Assembly: GCA_965178125.1 (NCBI GenBank)
Contig: OZ237737.1
Location: 558,001-622,000 of the forward strand
Direction: 5' to 3'
Source of the DNA: Bilabrum cf. latius
Lineage: Eukaryota; Bigyra: Bicosoecida; Bigyra; Bicosoecida
DNA: 64,000 nt
The notes below the pieces were generated by a model that was not told the DNA's origin, ran no database searches, and worked only from the letters and a program-made list of their open reading frames with translations. This document shows positions 1-11,008 of the stretch, in pieces (within the stretch, counting starts at the first letter, position 1; every line of letters begins with the position of its first letter). The translations under genes and the position numbers were made by a program.

Positions 1-658
1 TGACGAATGGAGTGGCGGGGGCTTTCGCGTCGTCCCCTAGCATCCTGATGGAATCGTAGTGCTCTCCGTTGCGATACACGAGGTTGATCGTCTTCTTGTA
101 ACCCGGCGACTTGAACTCCCACCGGGGCTGGTCCAGCTGGTGCACCACGATGTTCATCTTGAGGTGATCATGAATTGCCATGATTTCTAGCTGCCCCACC
201 CATTCGCCTTGCTTGGCGATGTTGGCCGTGTACTCCTCAAAAGTACCGTCCTCCTCCTCGCTTATGAAAAACTGGTACCCATCCTTGTTTGCCTGCAGGC
301 GCGCCACGCAAGCAGCACGAAGCTCGACGTGATGGGCTTCAGTCCCATGCAACTAGTCTGACACGGCTCGAAACATGCAATTCCCATCTGCAGCAACTTC
401 TCGCACTTGCAAGTTGGCCTTCCGAAGCTCTACAGCCAGCTTTCTGCTATCCGCTGCCCACTTCGCCTTGTCCTACCTAGCCCTTTCTCGCTGCATTCTG
501 CGCCTATCTCTCTTCTCCTGTTTCTTTTCTTGGGCACGCTTCTGGTGCTGCAATCGACGTTCCTCCTTGCGGGTCTTTGCCTTGCCTGCACCCGATCCGC
601 CTGCCGCAGACTTAGCACTTGTCCCCTTTCCTGTCTTCTTTCCCTTCTTCTTCGGCAT
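1..658 (-). CDS. OTU-domain deubiquitinase (OTUD3-like), 3' end outside window
   Basis: Predicted OTU cysteine protease that removes ubiquitin. The ATG at 656-658 opens a basic Lys/Arg/Gln-rich N-terminus of about 70 residues, followed by the catalytic block DGNCMFRAVSDQLHG at residues 91-105 with nucleophile Cys94. The Gln of this motif (residue 102), conserved in the family, is encoded by TAG (complement of 353-355). Another TAG lies at 473-475. The fold continues with FEEYTANIAKQGEWVGQLE and the His-bearing segment GEHYDSIR near residue 200, the expected catalytic His. No TAA or TGA interrupts the frame to the window edge, so the C-terminus is missing. Motif order and spacing match OTUD3/OTU6-type proteins as I know them. 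The substrate linkage cannot be told. It is divergently arranged with the gene at 959. Confidence 0.9.
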
Positions 659-958
659 TAAACAACGACAATTATTTCAGAGGGAGGAAATCTGGGCTTT
701 GCTCCATCGTTCTTGCTCGTGGCATAGAACGTTCGTTTAGAGTAGCGAACCTCGGCTGAAATCCATCGCCACGAGTCGGGAATCGCCATTTCCTTCGCAA
801 TGCCTAGGGTATACATTCACATTTAGGCTGGAAACAATGATCATGTCATAGCTGTTCCTAATGTTCGCGACACTGACACGTGCGAGTCGTTGGCAAAGGT
901 GAGAGACTGATCGTTGTATGATGAGCCACGTGGGCTGTAAACATCGAGATTATGGAAG
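659..958. other. Intergenic region between divergent genes
   Basis: Presumed shared promoter region of the OTU gene and the TPR-SGNH gene. A possible upstream exon of the plus-strand gene lies here: an ATG at 837, a short hydrophobic stretch, and a donor-like GTGAGA at 899 that could pair with the strong acceptor TTTTGCAG ending at 998. The phase does not fit the downstream frame, so I did not annotate it. I see no other feature. Confidence 0.4.
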
Positions 959-3900
959 ATGTCCGCTACAAACGAGTGTAATTACTACCTTTTGCAGGCA
1001 TTCGTGGAGTCTCCCGGGTTTCGCCGCCGATTCAAAGCAATTCGCCCAGCCGCAATTCGATTTCGAGTGTGCGGCAAGCCAGAAGGGGGCCTGCTCCCCC
1101 AAGTAGCTTCAGTAGGAAACGCGCTGCGGTCAGACTTAACTCCAGCGACTCCTGGCTACGCAGACGCTGTTGCTGTGATCGTGAAGTTGCCAGAGTCTGC
1201 AGGTGAGCCGGAATCTTAGGTAGCCGAAGCCGCCAGAGTGGCTGTCAAGCACGAGGGCGCTGGGAAGCGCGAACGTCCTGCTGCTAGGCACGTTGGTGCA
1301 TCTAGTGGAGCCGGCTCCGACGATATCCTAGCGGATACCAAGTCCGTCGGAGGCAGCGAGGCCGAGGACGAGCCCGCGGCAGCGGACTGGAGGAGCGCCT
1401 GCCTGCAGGCAGAGCTTGGCCTTCGAGGGGGGGTCTACAGGCAGGCCATCCAGGCCATCAAGCAGGCGGTGGAAGCATACCCGGGAGGTGCAGCAGGGGC
1501 CCCAACGGAGGCTAGGGTGGCTCTTCTCCGGTGCAGAGCGTGGGTGCAGATGAAGGTGGGGAGACCCGCGAGGGCAGTGAAGCTGCTGCGCCAAGCAGTA
1601 TCGCTGTCTAAGAAAGACCCGTCGCTTGCGTGCGAATTCGGAGAGAGCCTGCTGTAGACTGGAGACAGCAAGGCCGCAGTGTCTGCATTTGACGGCGCCG
1701 CGGTGGAGCTCCGCAAGATGGAGACTAGGCTGGCTGCTAGCCCCTCGGCAGCTGCCGCGGCCCAGGGCAAGTCAACGGCTCTAATCGGCGCCCACGCTGC
1801 GTACAAGCTGGCCATGGGCAAGGGAGGCCGCTTTACCCTGTGCAACGGCCCCGGGGGGCTGTGCACCACGCCCTTCCCGGGCGTATACTGCAGCACGGAC
1901 GCTTTACTCGGTTGTGCGAGAGCTCTGTGGAAAGGCGGCAACTTGGCGGGCGGGGTCCAGGTCATCAACGCGATCGTGGAGACGGGTGCAGGTGACGAGC
2001 ACGCCGGCGTGCTAGTGGAATACTCGAGGGCATGCGAGGCCTTAGGGCAGCACTCCGACTCACTGCAGCAGATACTCAGGGCCATCCTGCTACGGCAGGA
2101 CGACGTGGTCGTCAAGCGCAGGCTGGCGCAGGTGCTATCCCGGCCAGGGATGTCAGCGGCCGCGATTGCGATGCTGGGCGGTGACACAGAGGAGGCCAGG
2201 TCCAAGCCGGGGGCAGAGGGCAAGATGCAGGCCGTGGGATACCTCGCCGGCGCCGTGAAGGAGTTCGGTGCGTGCGAGACCGCGATCGCCCTGCGTCAGT
2301 CGGGGGTGCGGCTTGGTCCCCAGGTGGCCAATGTGGCGCTGAACCTTGCCCACGACCTGGAGTGCGTGGGTGACCTGCAAGGTGCTATCCGCTGCATCGC
2401 CGCCTTCGCGCGATACAATGCCACGACCACCATTTAGTCGACGGGAGCCGAATCGTTCGATGCCGCTGCGAAAAAGGCCAGCGGCAGTGGCAGCAATGGG
2501 GGCAAGGAAGGCGCCGCTGCTTCTGGCGCGGATCCAAGCGCCGCAGGGGGTGTATCGATGGTACGCACGGCTCAGCTGGGCGAGGTGCTCCCGGTCCTCG
2601 AGGCCGCAGCCAAAGACCTCCACTGCTGGGCGAGGGCAGGCGGGTATCCATGCCCCGCCGCGAGGCCCGTCCATTCCATCGGCGGCGAGGAATCGAGCAA
2701 GGCGGGCAGTGAGGAGTTGCCTGGGCTCCTTGAGATGGAGCTGGCCAAATGGATCGTGGGCTCGCCCAAGGAGGAGCGACCGACCGGAGCAGTCAAGGCC
2801 GGCGGTCGTGGCAGGGGCAGCGTGTCGCCGCTCGAGGTGGTGCAGGGCAAGGAGTCATCGGAGGGCCTTTCTCGGCTGCCGAGGACCGCCTACTTTTCGC
2901 CTTCAGATTCGGTGGAGGTCAAACCAGCGGCCATGGAGGACCCGGTGGAGGGCATAAGGGACGGTGTGAGGGCCGCATGGAGGAACCGCCTGTCGGTGCC
3001 CAGTTAGGAGGAACAGGACGCCGCGCACGAGCGATCCTTGGAGCTGCAGGACGAGGCCTACATCATCGACACCAGGGGGGAGAGGCAGGTTGTGGTCTGG
3101 CACCCCGGTCCATGGCCGCACGCCGCGGTGGTACCCGAGAAAGACGCCCCCGCCGAGAGAGCGAAGGCAGAGGCAGCTCGCAAAGCAAGCGACGGTGTTG
3201 AGGACCCCATGGATCGAAAGGAGGGCGAGTCTGCCTAGGAACACGCCCAGCGGGTGGCCGCGTGCAGCAGGGAGATCCCCGACAGTGCGCAGCTGGACGC
3301 GCTGGCTCTGCTCATGACCGCCATCAAGATCATCCACATTGCGGGTGCGCTGCCTCTGCTGCCGCCGCTCATTGCCACCATTGAACGGGTGCGCCAGGGA
3401 TGTGCCCTTCATCAGACCTCTATTCGGAACGAGGCAGCATACTATGCCTGCGTGGTGCAGGTGGTCGCGCACATGCAGGCAGCGCAGCTCGTGGACGAGG
3501 AAGGCGAGTACAAGGAGTCCGGAGAGGTGGCTGAGGAGGGTGAATCGGCGGTGCCTCTGCCCTGCCTCGCCAGCACGGATGGTGCCAAACCAATTTACGT
3601 CCTGGGTGACTCGCACTGCGTTAGCCCTGCCTGGGGGCGCGTGTCGGTGCCTCTTCCCGGGTCGGCGGCGCCCACAGACAGGCTGCTTCGACCCGCGCTG
3701 GTCACTGGTTGCAAGGTCTGGCACCTGCGGCGCGAGTCGTGCTTCTACCCCCGGATCAACTACGAGGCCGTCGCGGGTGCCATTCCACGCGGTAGCGACA
3801 TCATCTGGATGCCAGGCGAGATCGACTGCAGGGAGGGTGTCTCCAGGGCGGTCTCCCAGATGAGGTACAAGGACGGGGATGCGGCCATCCGGTCCATCGT

Positions 3901-4354
3901 GAGGGTTGCGATCGAGAGGATCGGCGTGCTGGCCAGGAGGCTGGGCGCGAGGGTGTTCGTGCACCCTGTGCCTCCAGTGGTGGACGTCACCCGGCCCATC
4001 GTGGCGGCCTACAACCTCGCTCTTAGAGATGAGATCAAGGGGCTGCAGGCAAAGCTGCAGGCAGAAAGCGGCAGTGGCGGTGCAGACTCCAAGGGCAAGG
4101 TCAAGGGTGGCAGTGGCAAAGGTGGGGCGGCCTCTGTCCACTGGCTTGACATCTTCGACTCGCTGGTGCAGGAGACCGACAAGCCAGGCGTAGCTCAGGG
4201 GCCTTCTGTGGCGGAAGCCGCCGTTGGTGCACTGTCCGGGGCGGGCACAACGCTGCAGCTGGACCCGCGGTGGGAGATGGACGGCACACACCTGCACCCA
4301 GCGTACGTGTCGCTGCTAGGTGAGGCCATGGCACAGTGTGAGAACGAGTCTTGA
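959..4354 (+). CDS. TPR-like repeat protein with C-terminal SGNH/GDSL-like hydrolase domain
   Basis: One frame of 1,131 codons plus TGA, with in-frame TAGs at 1217, 1655, 2435, 3005 and 3236. Residues about 130-500 are Ala/Leu-rich helical repeats resembling tetratricopeptide repeats. The TAG at 1655 sits in ESLLQTGDSKAAVSAF, where TPRs often have Gln. The C-terminal third (from about residue 875) starts with YVLGDSHC, a GDSL-type nucleophile block, and ends with DGTHLHPAYVSLL, which resembles the Asp-x-x-His catalytic block of SGNH hydrolases. This suggests an esterase or acyl/glycan-modifying enzyme attached to a protein-interaction scaffold. The substrate is unknown. The ATG at 959 is the first in frame after a TAA at 938. 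A strong acceptor-like site at 983-998 means the true N-terminus could come from an upstream exon. Confidence 0.75.
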
Positions 4355-4530
4355 TTCGATCTGAAATGGAACCACAATCACAGTGGAAAGTAGCAGCCAT
4401 AAATGAAGGTGCAACGCAAACCAGAGTTGTTCGATGTCGCCGCAACGGAGGCCGCAGTACCCAAGCTAGCTGGCTAGATCTAGGTAGGCCTAGCCTAGGC
4501 CAATTGGCGGTGTTGGTCATTCTGATTCCG

Positions 4531-4558
4531 GATCCCCTTGCGACCATAACTGTCCCAA
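4531..4558 (+). repeat. Left terminal inverted repeat of the transposon
   Basis: 28 bp beginning GATCCCCTTGCGACC. It is the exact reverse complement of 7281-7308. The bases just outside (4530) and just inside (4559) no longer match. Confidence 0.9.
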
Positions 4559-4628
4559 CCAACTGCAACTGTCCCAAGATTCAAATGCGACCACTTCTTG
4601 AGCTCATACAGGTCTCAATTCTAGAGTT

Positions 4629-6980
4629 ATGCAAGCATCCTCCTCCAGTTCTAAAGAATCATCAATACTCGACGCAATTGACGACTCGGATACTCGGGCT
4701 ATCCTTCAGGTGTCTGTGGATGACGTGAATCGTGTGCTCGCTTGGCGCACGGCCTTGGAGCAATCGGTAGAAGAATGCACAGCTGAGCAGCCTGAGATGC
4801 GACTATATGAAGCGCAGCAAGCAGATTATATAATTTACAAGCAAAAGCTTTAGGTGTGGAGGGAGAGAAATCCCGGTAAGGTTCAAAATGACAGTGAAAT
4901 CTACCGAGAGATTCAAAATGAGGTGTACCCAGAAAAGACGTTTAGCGCTGTCCGGAAGCGATTCCAGCGAATCTAGCAACGATTAACGTGCCCCCTACAG
5001 GATTTGTGTTGGCGAACAGATTTGCCCTAGTATGTTGAACGGGCACTTGCGAAGCTGGTCATATTGCGAGAGGATGAGAAGGTGCCGTTCACGCTTGAAG
5101 GACTGCGCCGAACTGCAACAGGCCTTCGCAACGACTTTTGTGCTGGTTCACACAAGGATGGGGTGCCACTATCGCGTGTGTGGTCAACCAGATTTCTAAA
5201 GGCTCATAAACTGAAGGATTTGCAAGGTGAAGAGAAGACAATCAATCGTAGCGTGGCGGAGAGCCACACGTGCTTGCTGGACTGGTTTGGCGAAGGAGCA
5301 GCAAAACGAGGCCTGGTACTCAATACTGAGCTTGGCGTCGTCGTGTCAGGGACGTGCATTTATCACGAACGATTGTAGTTAAACATAGATGAGACTGTGA
5401 TCATACTGCATGCCCAGCCAGGGTAGGGCGCAAGGGTTGACGGGGCGGACCGTCTGGTGGTCAGGGCCGAATCGCCCCGTGCTGCGCTTCGCGCGACGCA
5501 TTTTTCCAATACAAACGTATCATTCGTTCCTGTTGTATCAGCGAAGGATGGAATTGTTGCTGGCCTTCTCGTTTTCCGCTACGATGGCAAGTCTCAAAAG
5601 GTCAAACGCGAGATCCAGCGCGAGCAGGAATATGTGGCAGCCCGGTTGCAACGTGCGCAAGCCCAGCGCGATGCGGGCAAGCTCGACGACGACGGCCTGA
5701 AGGCGGAGCTCGAGGATATTCTAGCTGAGGTAAGGCTATCTGGGAATGTTGTGGACCCCTCGTCTGTCCAGAAACTCTTCTTGGTGCTAGCCAAGACGGA
5801 CATCGAGCTCCTCGACATCATCGTGTTCTGTGCGACCCCCTCCGGCTACAGCAACGTCGGGTCCTTGTCCCTGCTGCTTCCAAAGATCGTGGAGTACGCA
5901 GCTAGAGTGCGAAGGGAAGAGAGGCTCCCTCCCACAGCTAGAGTACTGCTCACGATGGACAACCACTCGACGCATGACCAGCGGAGCCTCAGGAAGTTCT
6001 GCGCTGCCAACAACATCGACATCGAGCTCCTCCTTCCAATGAGCACCCACTTCCTGCAGCCCCTGGACGTCGCGTGCATGTCGTCCTTCAAAGCAGAGCT
6101 TCGTGGTGTTAAGAAAGACTTCTGTGTCTATCTGAGCTAGCTTCATTTCATGGAAGCATTCATGGCGTCTGCCCCGGAGGCGAAGAAGTCGGCACTAGCG
6201 AAGGCGTCGTGTGACGCGATCGGGGAGGAGTGGATCGCACCGCTGGTCTTGACCTGTGCAAGCCACAGCTTTCGAGCTTCGAATGCTGCTAGTGGATTCA
6301 AGAAGTGCGGACTTCTCCCGTTCAACCCTTCCGTTGTAGTTGACATGGACAAAGTCAAGCAGCACAGGGCCACGCTGCAGAGGGCCCGGGAGGGGGCCAG
6401 TGGTAGTGAGCTGTCAGACGTAGCCAAAATACTGGAGAGTATCCCGACAGAGTCAGGATCTTTCGTGAAGAGTACTACGGCTGCCAGTGGAGCAGGCGCA
6501 TCTGAGCCGTAGTCATCATCCTCGTCTGCTGTGCTTGGGCCTGCCACGGCTGACAACCTCGGGGGACTGGCGAGCGCCCAGCGCGTGGTGAGCGCCCATG
6601 ATGCCCTGGCGAAGAGACGCCCCAACACGGCTGCATTCCTGAGATTAGCAGGTTTGGGGCTTCAAGCAAAGATTGAAAGCGCAGCTCGGGCACAACAATC
6701 TCAGAAAAGGCGACCAAGGCTGAAGGGGCTGCAAGGCAACCGTGGGGCCATCGGGCCCCGGGGGGGCGGGGGTGACGCCGCTTAGCTGCGGAAAAATCAG
6801 ATGCGCGACCGCCCACTCTAGGATCAGTCCACAGATGAGATTATTGAGCAGCTTGAGGAGGCTAGAGTCAACCTGGACGCAATGAGAGCTCAGAATCAGG
6901 CCCTCAAGGCCAAGATCGCGAAGATCTAGGCTGCAAGCAACAAGAGGGCCATGCCAGCTTCAAAGAAGCGTCGAACTTAA
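4629..6980 (+). CDS. DDE transposase, Tc1/mariner superfamily, pogo/jerky/tigger-like
   Basis: 783 codons ending in TAA (6978-6980), with at least ten in-frame TAGs (4851, 4974, 5028, 5376, 5424, 6138, 6510, 6783, 6819, 6927). The N-terminal third holds helix-turn-helix-type DNA-binding segments, including a CENP-B-like stretch (SRVWSTRFLKAHKLK). The catalytic DDE_1 domain shows LNIDET (Asp254), LTMDNHSTH (Asp444) and LLPMSTHFLQPLDVACMSSF (Asp480), a DD35D arrangement typical of pogo-related transposases. The C-terminal tail is Ser/Ala-rich and then basic. The start is the first ATG after an in-frame TGA at 4599. All catalytic acids are present and there is no TAA or TGA, so it could be active or recently active. 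It must be read with TAG as sense, so the element is native to, or has persisted in, a genome with this code. Confidence 0.9.
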
Positions 6981-7280
6981 TATTTTTATATATGATTATA
7001 CTGCTATTATACTGGAAACCTGAAAAAAAAGTGTGAAATGCGAGATATTTAGGACTTTGAAGTTGGGACAGTTGTGATTTTTACCAGGCGCGATCATGCC
7101 GGCCGCCAAGGCCGCCATCTTTGGTCGGTCATAGCTTGAAGAGAACATGTCGTCCTGAAAATCTGGTTACAGTTTTGAAATCTCCTTGAAAACCTGCTTC
7201 ATTACCGAAAAGGACAGGGCCATAGTTGGACATTATTGCTCCGAATTTTGCGACTGAAGTTGGGAATTTTGCCGTTCAGC

Positions 7281-7308
7281 TTGGGACAGTTATGGTCGCA
7301 AGGGGATC
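7281..7308 (-). repeat. Right terminal inverted repeat of the transposon
   Basis: 28 bp beginning TTGGGACAGTTATGG. It is the exact reverse complement of 4531-4558. Confidence 0.9.
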
Positions 7309-7727
7309 TGGCAAAAGCGCACCCCAAGCCTGACCTGACCTTGCTGTCTAGCCCGGTGAAGTCGGAGGGGGAGGCTGTGATACGACAGGTTGGTCGAATC
7401 GACGGTTGGTGCCTTCCACCGACAATGCATAGCTTTGCTGCATTATCGAGCAGCGCGCAGAGCCCCCACGAGGTGCAGAGACTAGGCATCCTGTCCAACT
7501 ACGTGCTGCTTCGGTACCCCCAGGCTTAGACTCGCTAGATAAACAAGATCGTACCAGAGCACCTCACGGCAAAACAAGAAGCTGCCCCCACCCCCCCCGC
7601 CCCCCTTCAACGCTGCAACAACACATTCGTTCGAGGCCAACCGACGCCCACGACCTATGCACACCACTCGTAGCACCCAAAACGGTGGATGTCTGATCCG
7701 CTACCCACCCGATTCATTCATCAGGTG
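7309..7727. other. Intergenic, transposon right flank to ankyrin gene 3' end
   Basis: No gene recognised. It contains a C-rich tract near 7588-7606. It probably includes the 3' untranslated region of the minus-strand ankyrin gene that ends at 7728. Confidence 0.4.
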
Positions 7728-10433
7728 TCACGTCTGTCTTCTTCGCCTTCTGCCCTTACCTTCCAACTCGGACAGCCTGGCCTTCAGCGCATCCATCTCT
7801 GCCACCTAAGCCCGCAGGCAATCCAGCTCACTTTGCTGCTGCTACAGCGCCACAAACATGTCAGCGCAGGGCCTAGCACCGTGCGAGAGCAAGGTGCTCA
7901 CGCACGCAGCGTGCCCGCCCATCATCGCTGCCTCCACAGGTGACACCATGCGGCCGTCAGCAGCCTTACCCATGGCATCCCGCCCGCCTGCCAGCTTGCC
8001 CAGTCTCAGCCGCTTGTCCAGTTCCATGGGCCTGCCGTCCCTCGCCGCGTTGAAGATTCGGGCCGCGTCACGTGTCGCCGCGTGGGCACGTCTCCATCTG
8101 ATGAGAGCATGCGCGTGTGGCCTGAAGCTACTGATCATGCGCAGCGTCTTGTAGTACACTCCTGGGGACCCCTAAGCACAAGGAATATCGATAGGTCGCT
8201 GATTTGATTTGTTGCGAGCCTTTACATTTGCACCAGCCAGCAGCAAAGCTCGGGCGCACTCCAGCCTGCCGTGCTAAGCTGCCAAGTGCAGAGGGGTATT
8301 TCGATTTGCGCCCCAGGCATTCACATTGGCCCCTGCCTCAAGAAATACCCTAACCATGTCTACCAGCCCCTTGGTGGCCGCCATATGCAGTACACCGTCC
8401 AGGCACCTACGCATCCTAGTTCTTTTCAGGGCAGACTTGGCCGATCGTACAGCGGCCTGTGCTATAAACTTCGCGCTTTCAGTGCATCCTCTCTTTGCAG
8501 CAAGAACTATAGGAAGATCAGTGCCGGGCATACGACCCATTGGATCAGCACCAGCCTCCAAGAGGAGCCTGATACATTCGAAATGGCCCTTGTTGGCCGC
8601 TTCCTGAAGGGCTGATCTTCGCTTGAACCCGTCAGATGCGCGAACGCTTGCGCCAGCGTCAATTAAGGCACGAACGCAATCGGCGTGTCCCATTTCAGCT
8701 GCAAGTCGCAAAGATCCCGATTCACTCCTCCCACACCTTGCTAGCTTGTGGCCAGCCCTAATCAGAGCGAGCACGCAGTCAACGTGCCCGTGCTTCACCG
8801 CTAGGGCCATCGGTCGTCCGACAGCACCATGTATGGACGCGGCAGCACCAAATTCCGCGAGGGCTTCGATGCAACTTGCATGGCCATGAATCGCAGCCAG
8901 ATCCACTGGTGTGCGCCCCTTCAGTCCAAGCGCATGCAGATCTGCACCTCTTTCAGCAAGGGGAGCGATGCACCGCGCTGCGCCAGACTTGGCAGCGAGA
9001 TGGATCGGACTCATCATGACGTCGTTCTCGAGCGTCATGTCGGCCCCAGCTTGGACCAGCACTCTCACACAAGCTGCATGTCCGCCCATGATCGCGAAAT
9101 GGAGGGGGGTGCTGCCACCTTGACTCTATGCATCCACATACGCCCAGCCCGCAGTGAGCGCTCGAACGCAGTCTGCATGTCCACTGCGACATGCGTAGTG
9201 CAATGGAGTCTCGGAGTCAGTATCCAATGCCTCCACATCTGCTCCGGCGTTCACCAGCAGCTCGATGCACCTGGCATGTCCTTTCTTTGCGGCAACGTGC
9301 ATCGCTGTCCTGTTGCTGGCGTCTTTATCCTGCCGGTTGTGATTGGCTCCGGAGTGTAGCAGCAGAGCCAGGCAATTCACATGGTTCAGGCGCACCGCAA
9401 AGTACAGCACCGATTTGCGGAGAGAGTCGCCATATTCCAAGCTAGCGTTCGCACCGAGTAGCGCCTCAACGCAGGCAATGTGGTTCCTCACCACTGCGAA
9501 TTGAATCGGGGGGTGCCCGGCTTTATTTCCAACGTCTGGGTCTGCATCTGCGTCGAGCAGTGCATTCACGCACTCAACATGTCCTTTTCCTGCAGCAAGA
9601 TGCATAGGCGTCATTTCTCCCTCATCGCCTAGGTCGACCGAGGCACCTGCCTCGGATAGCATACTGACGGCGCAGGCGTGACCGCACAGCGCTGCGTAGT
9701 GGAGAGCAGTGCGTGACACACTGTCTGCCGCGTCAACACAAGCTCCCGCTTCGACTAACTACTGGATACAATCCTCGCAGCCACGTATGGCAGCCGAATG
9801 CAGGGGGGTCTGCAAATCACTGTCAACACTTCCAATTATGGCACGTGCACGGATGAGCTCACCCACGCACTCTTCATGACCACCCTCTGAGGCCAGATGT
9901 AACGGTGTTTTATGTAAAGAATTCGACACGTTCACGACAGCGCCAGCGCGTAGCAGAAAACAGGTGCAGGCAACATTGCCGCTTCCTGCAGCACAATGTA
10001 GAGGAAGGTTCAACTACTGATCGGCAGCATTCAATGCAGCACCAGCGCTCGACAACGCCTTCAAGCACTTAGAATGCCCATATTTTGCCGCATGGTGCAT
10101 TGGAGTCCTTCCGTCTGCATCTTCGGCTTCGATATCACTTCCAGCCTTCAGGAGCGCTTCGATGCCAGCAAGCCGACCGCAGGCAGCAGCACGGTGCAGG
10201 GCGGTCCGCTGACAAGCATCTGTAGCACTAATATTAGCACCTGCTCCAAGAATGTGCTTGATAATGCTGATTTCACCATGCGTAGCTAGCGCTACATGTA
10301 ATGCTGGTTCACCCACGGTGTTTTTCTAATTCACAGAAGAACCGTTCTATAATGCGAGCTGCAGTTGACCCAAATTGTTGGTGCAGATAGCGTCAAACAA
10401 TTCACAATTTGTGGCGTGCTGGTGTACTGACAT
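7728..10433 (-). CDS. Ankyrin-repeat protein A (tandem paralogue of B)
   Basis: 901 codons from ATG (10431-10433) to TGA (7728-7730) with no intron. Almost the whole length is 33-residue ankyrin repeats of the TPLHLAAxxGH type, followed by a basic segment (IRWRRAHAATRDAARIF), one further repeat and a C-terminal coiled coil rich in Gln and Leu. In-frame TAGs fall where ankyrin consensus tolerates Gln, for example LHLAA-x-HGRLECARALL (8271-8273), where paralogue B has Glu, and next to CAGCAGCAA in the tail (7842-7844). A protein-protein interaction scaffold is likely. No catalytic domain is seen. It shares order, length and C-terminal architecture with gene B at 11,009-13,678, so the pair arose by tandem duplication. 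Confidence 0.88.
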
Positions 10434-11008
10434 TAGCAGCCAGCAAAGCCTTGTTACTTCTTTCTATCTTGTGCGTCTGATTTGAATGAGGCATCCGGAA
10501 AAGTGTTTAGGCCGATCGGAGCAACAACATGGTCAGGTGATTGTTGGCCTCCTTCCTTTCTTAGCAATGCATAGCTTTCTTTCGCCCCTCCCATTGATTC
10601 CGTATCCCCACCCCTTGTCCTGCTCATTTGCCGGTTGGACAAGACTGCATTCGAGGTTAATGCCTGTTCACTTGCGGCAGGTAGTACGCCGCAGGTATTT
10701 CCTAGTAGTGGCAGAACTCTTCCGGCGCACCCGCCGGAGTTGCTCGGGCTTGCTCCCTGCCTTGCTCTGTGGGGCTAGCGGTACCAGACCAAGTGCATGG
10801 TGCTCGGGGGTGCAGAGGCCTCCTGATGAGCAGTTGGAGCAGAGCCTAGTATCATGGTACACCTCGTCGTTGCTGCTCGCAATAGTCCAAAGCACAACGT
10901 CTCTATTGCCCAACGGGTCGAATCAATCAACAGCATATACTCTGACACTAGGCAGGCCACTAGCAGTCCTACTCCAAACTCTGCAGGGTCCCCAACAAAG
11001 CACCGTCT
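10434..11008. other. Intergenic between tandem ankyrin genes
   Basis: 575 bp between the start of ankyrin gene A and the stop of gene B. No gene, RNA or repeat recognised. It must hold gene A's promoter and gene B's 3' untranslated region. Confidence 0.4.

Larger units (their letters stand above)
4531..7308 (+). mobile_element. pogo/jerky-type DNA transposon, apparently complete
   Basis: Element of 2,778 bp bounded by perfect 28-bp terminal inverted repeats and containing one transposase gene (4629-6980). Subterminal copies of AACTGTCCCAA occur inside the left end (about 4567-4577) and inverted inside the right end (about 7061-7074), as expected for transposase-binding sites. I could not recognise a clean target-site duplication next to the repeats, so the outer boundary may be off by a few bases. 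It inserted between the TPR-SGNH gene and the ankyrin cluster without breaking a gene I can see. Confidence 0.85.

Noticed and set aside
837-898. Upstream exon of the TPR-SGNH gene with a signal-like peptide
   Set aside because: A good donor (GTGAGA) and acceptor (TTTTGCAG) give a 100-nt intron, but the joined frame runs into TAA and does not enter the main frame.
4523-4530. Target-site duplication of the transposon
   Set aside because: Flanking bases on the two sides do not match over 2-8 bp in any obvious register, so I do not claim one.
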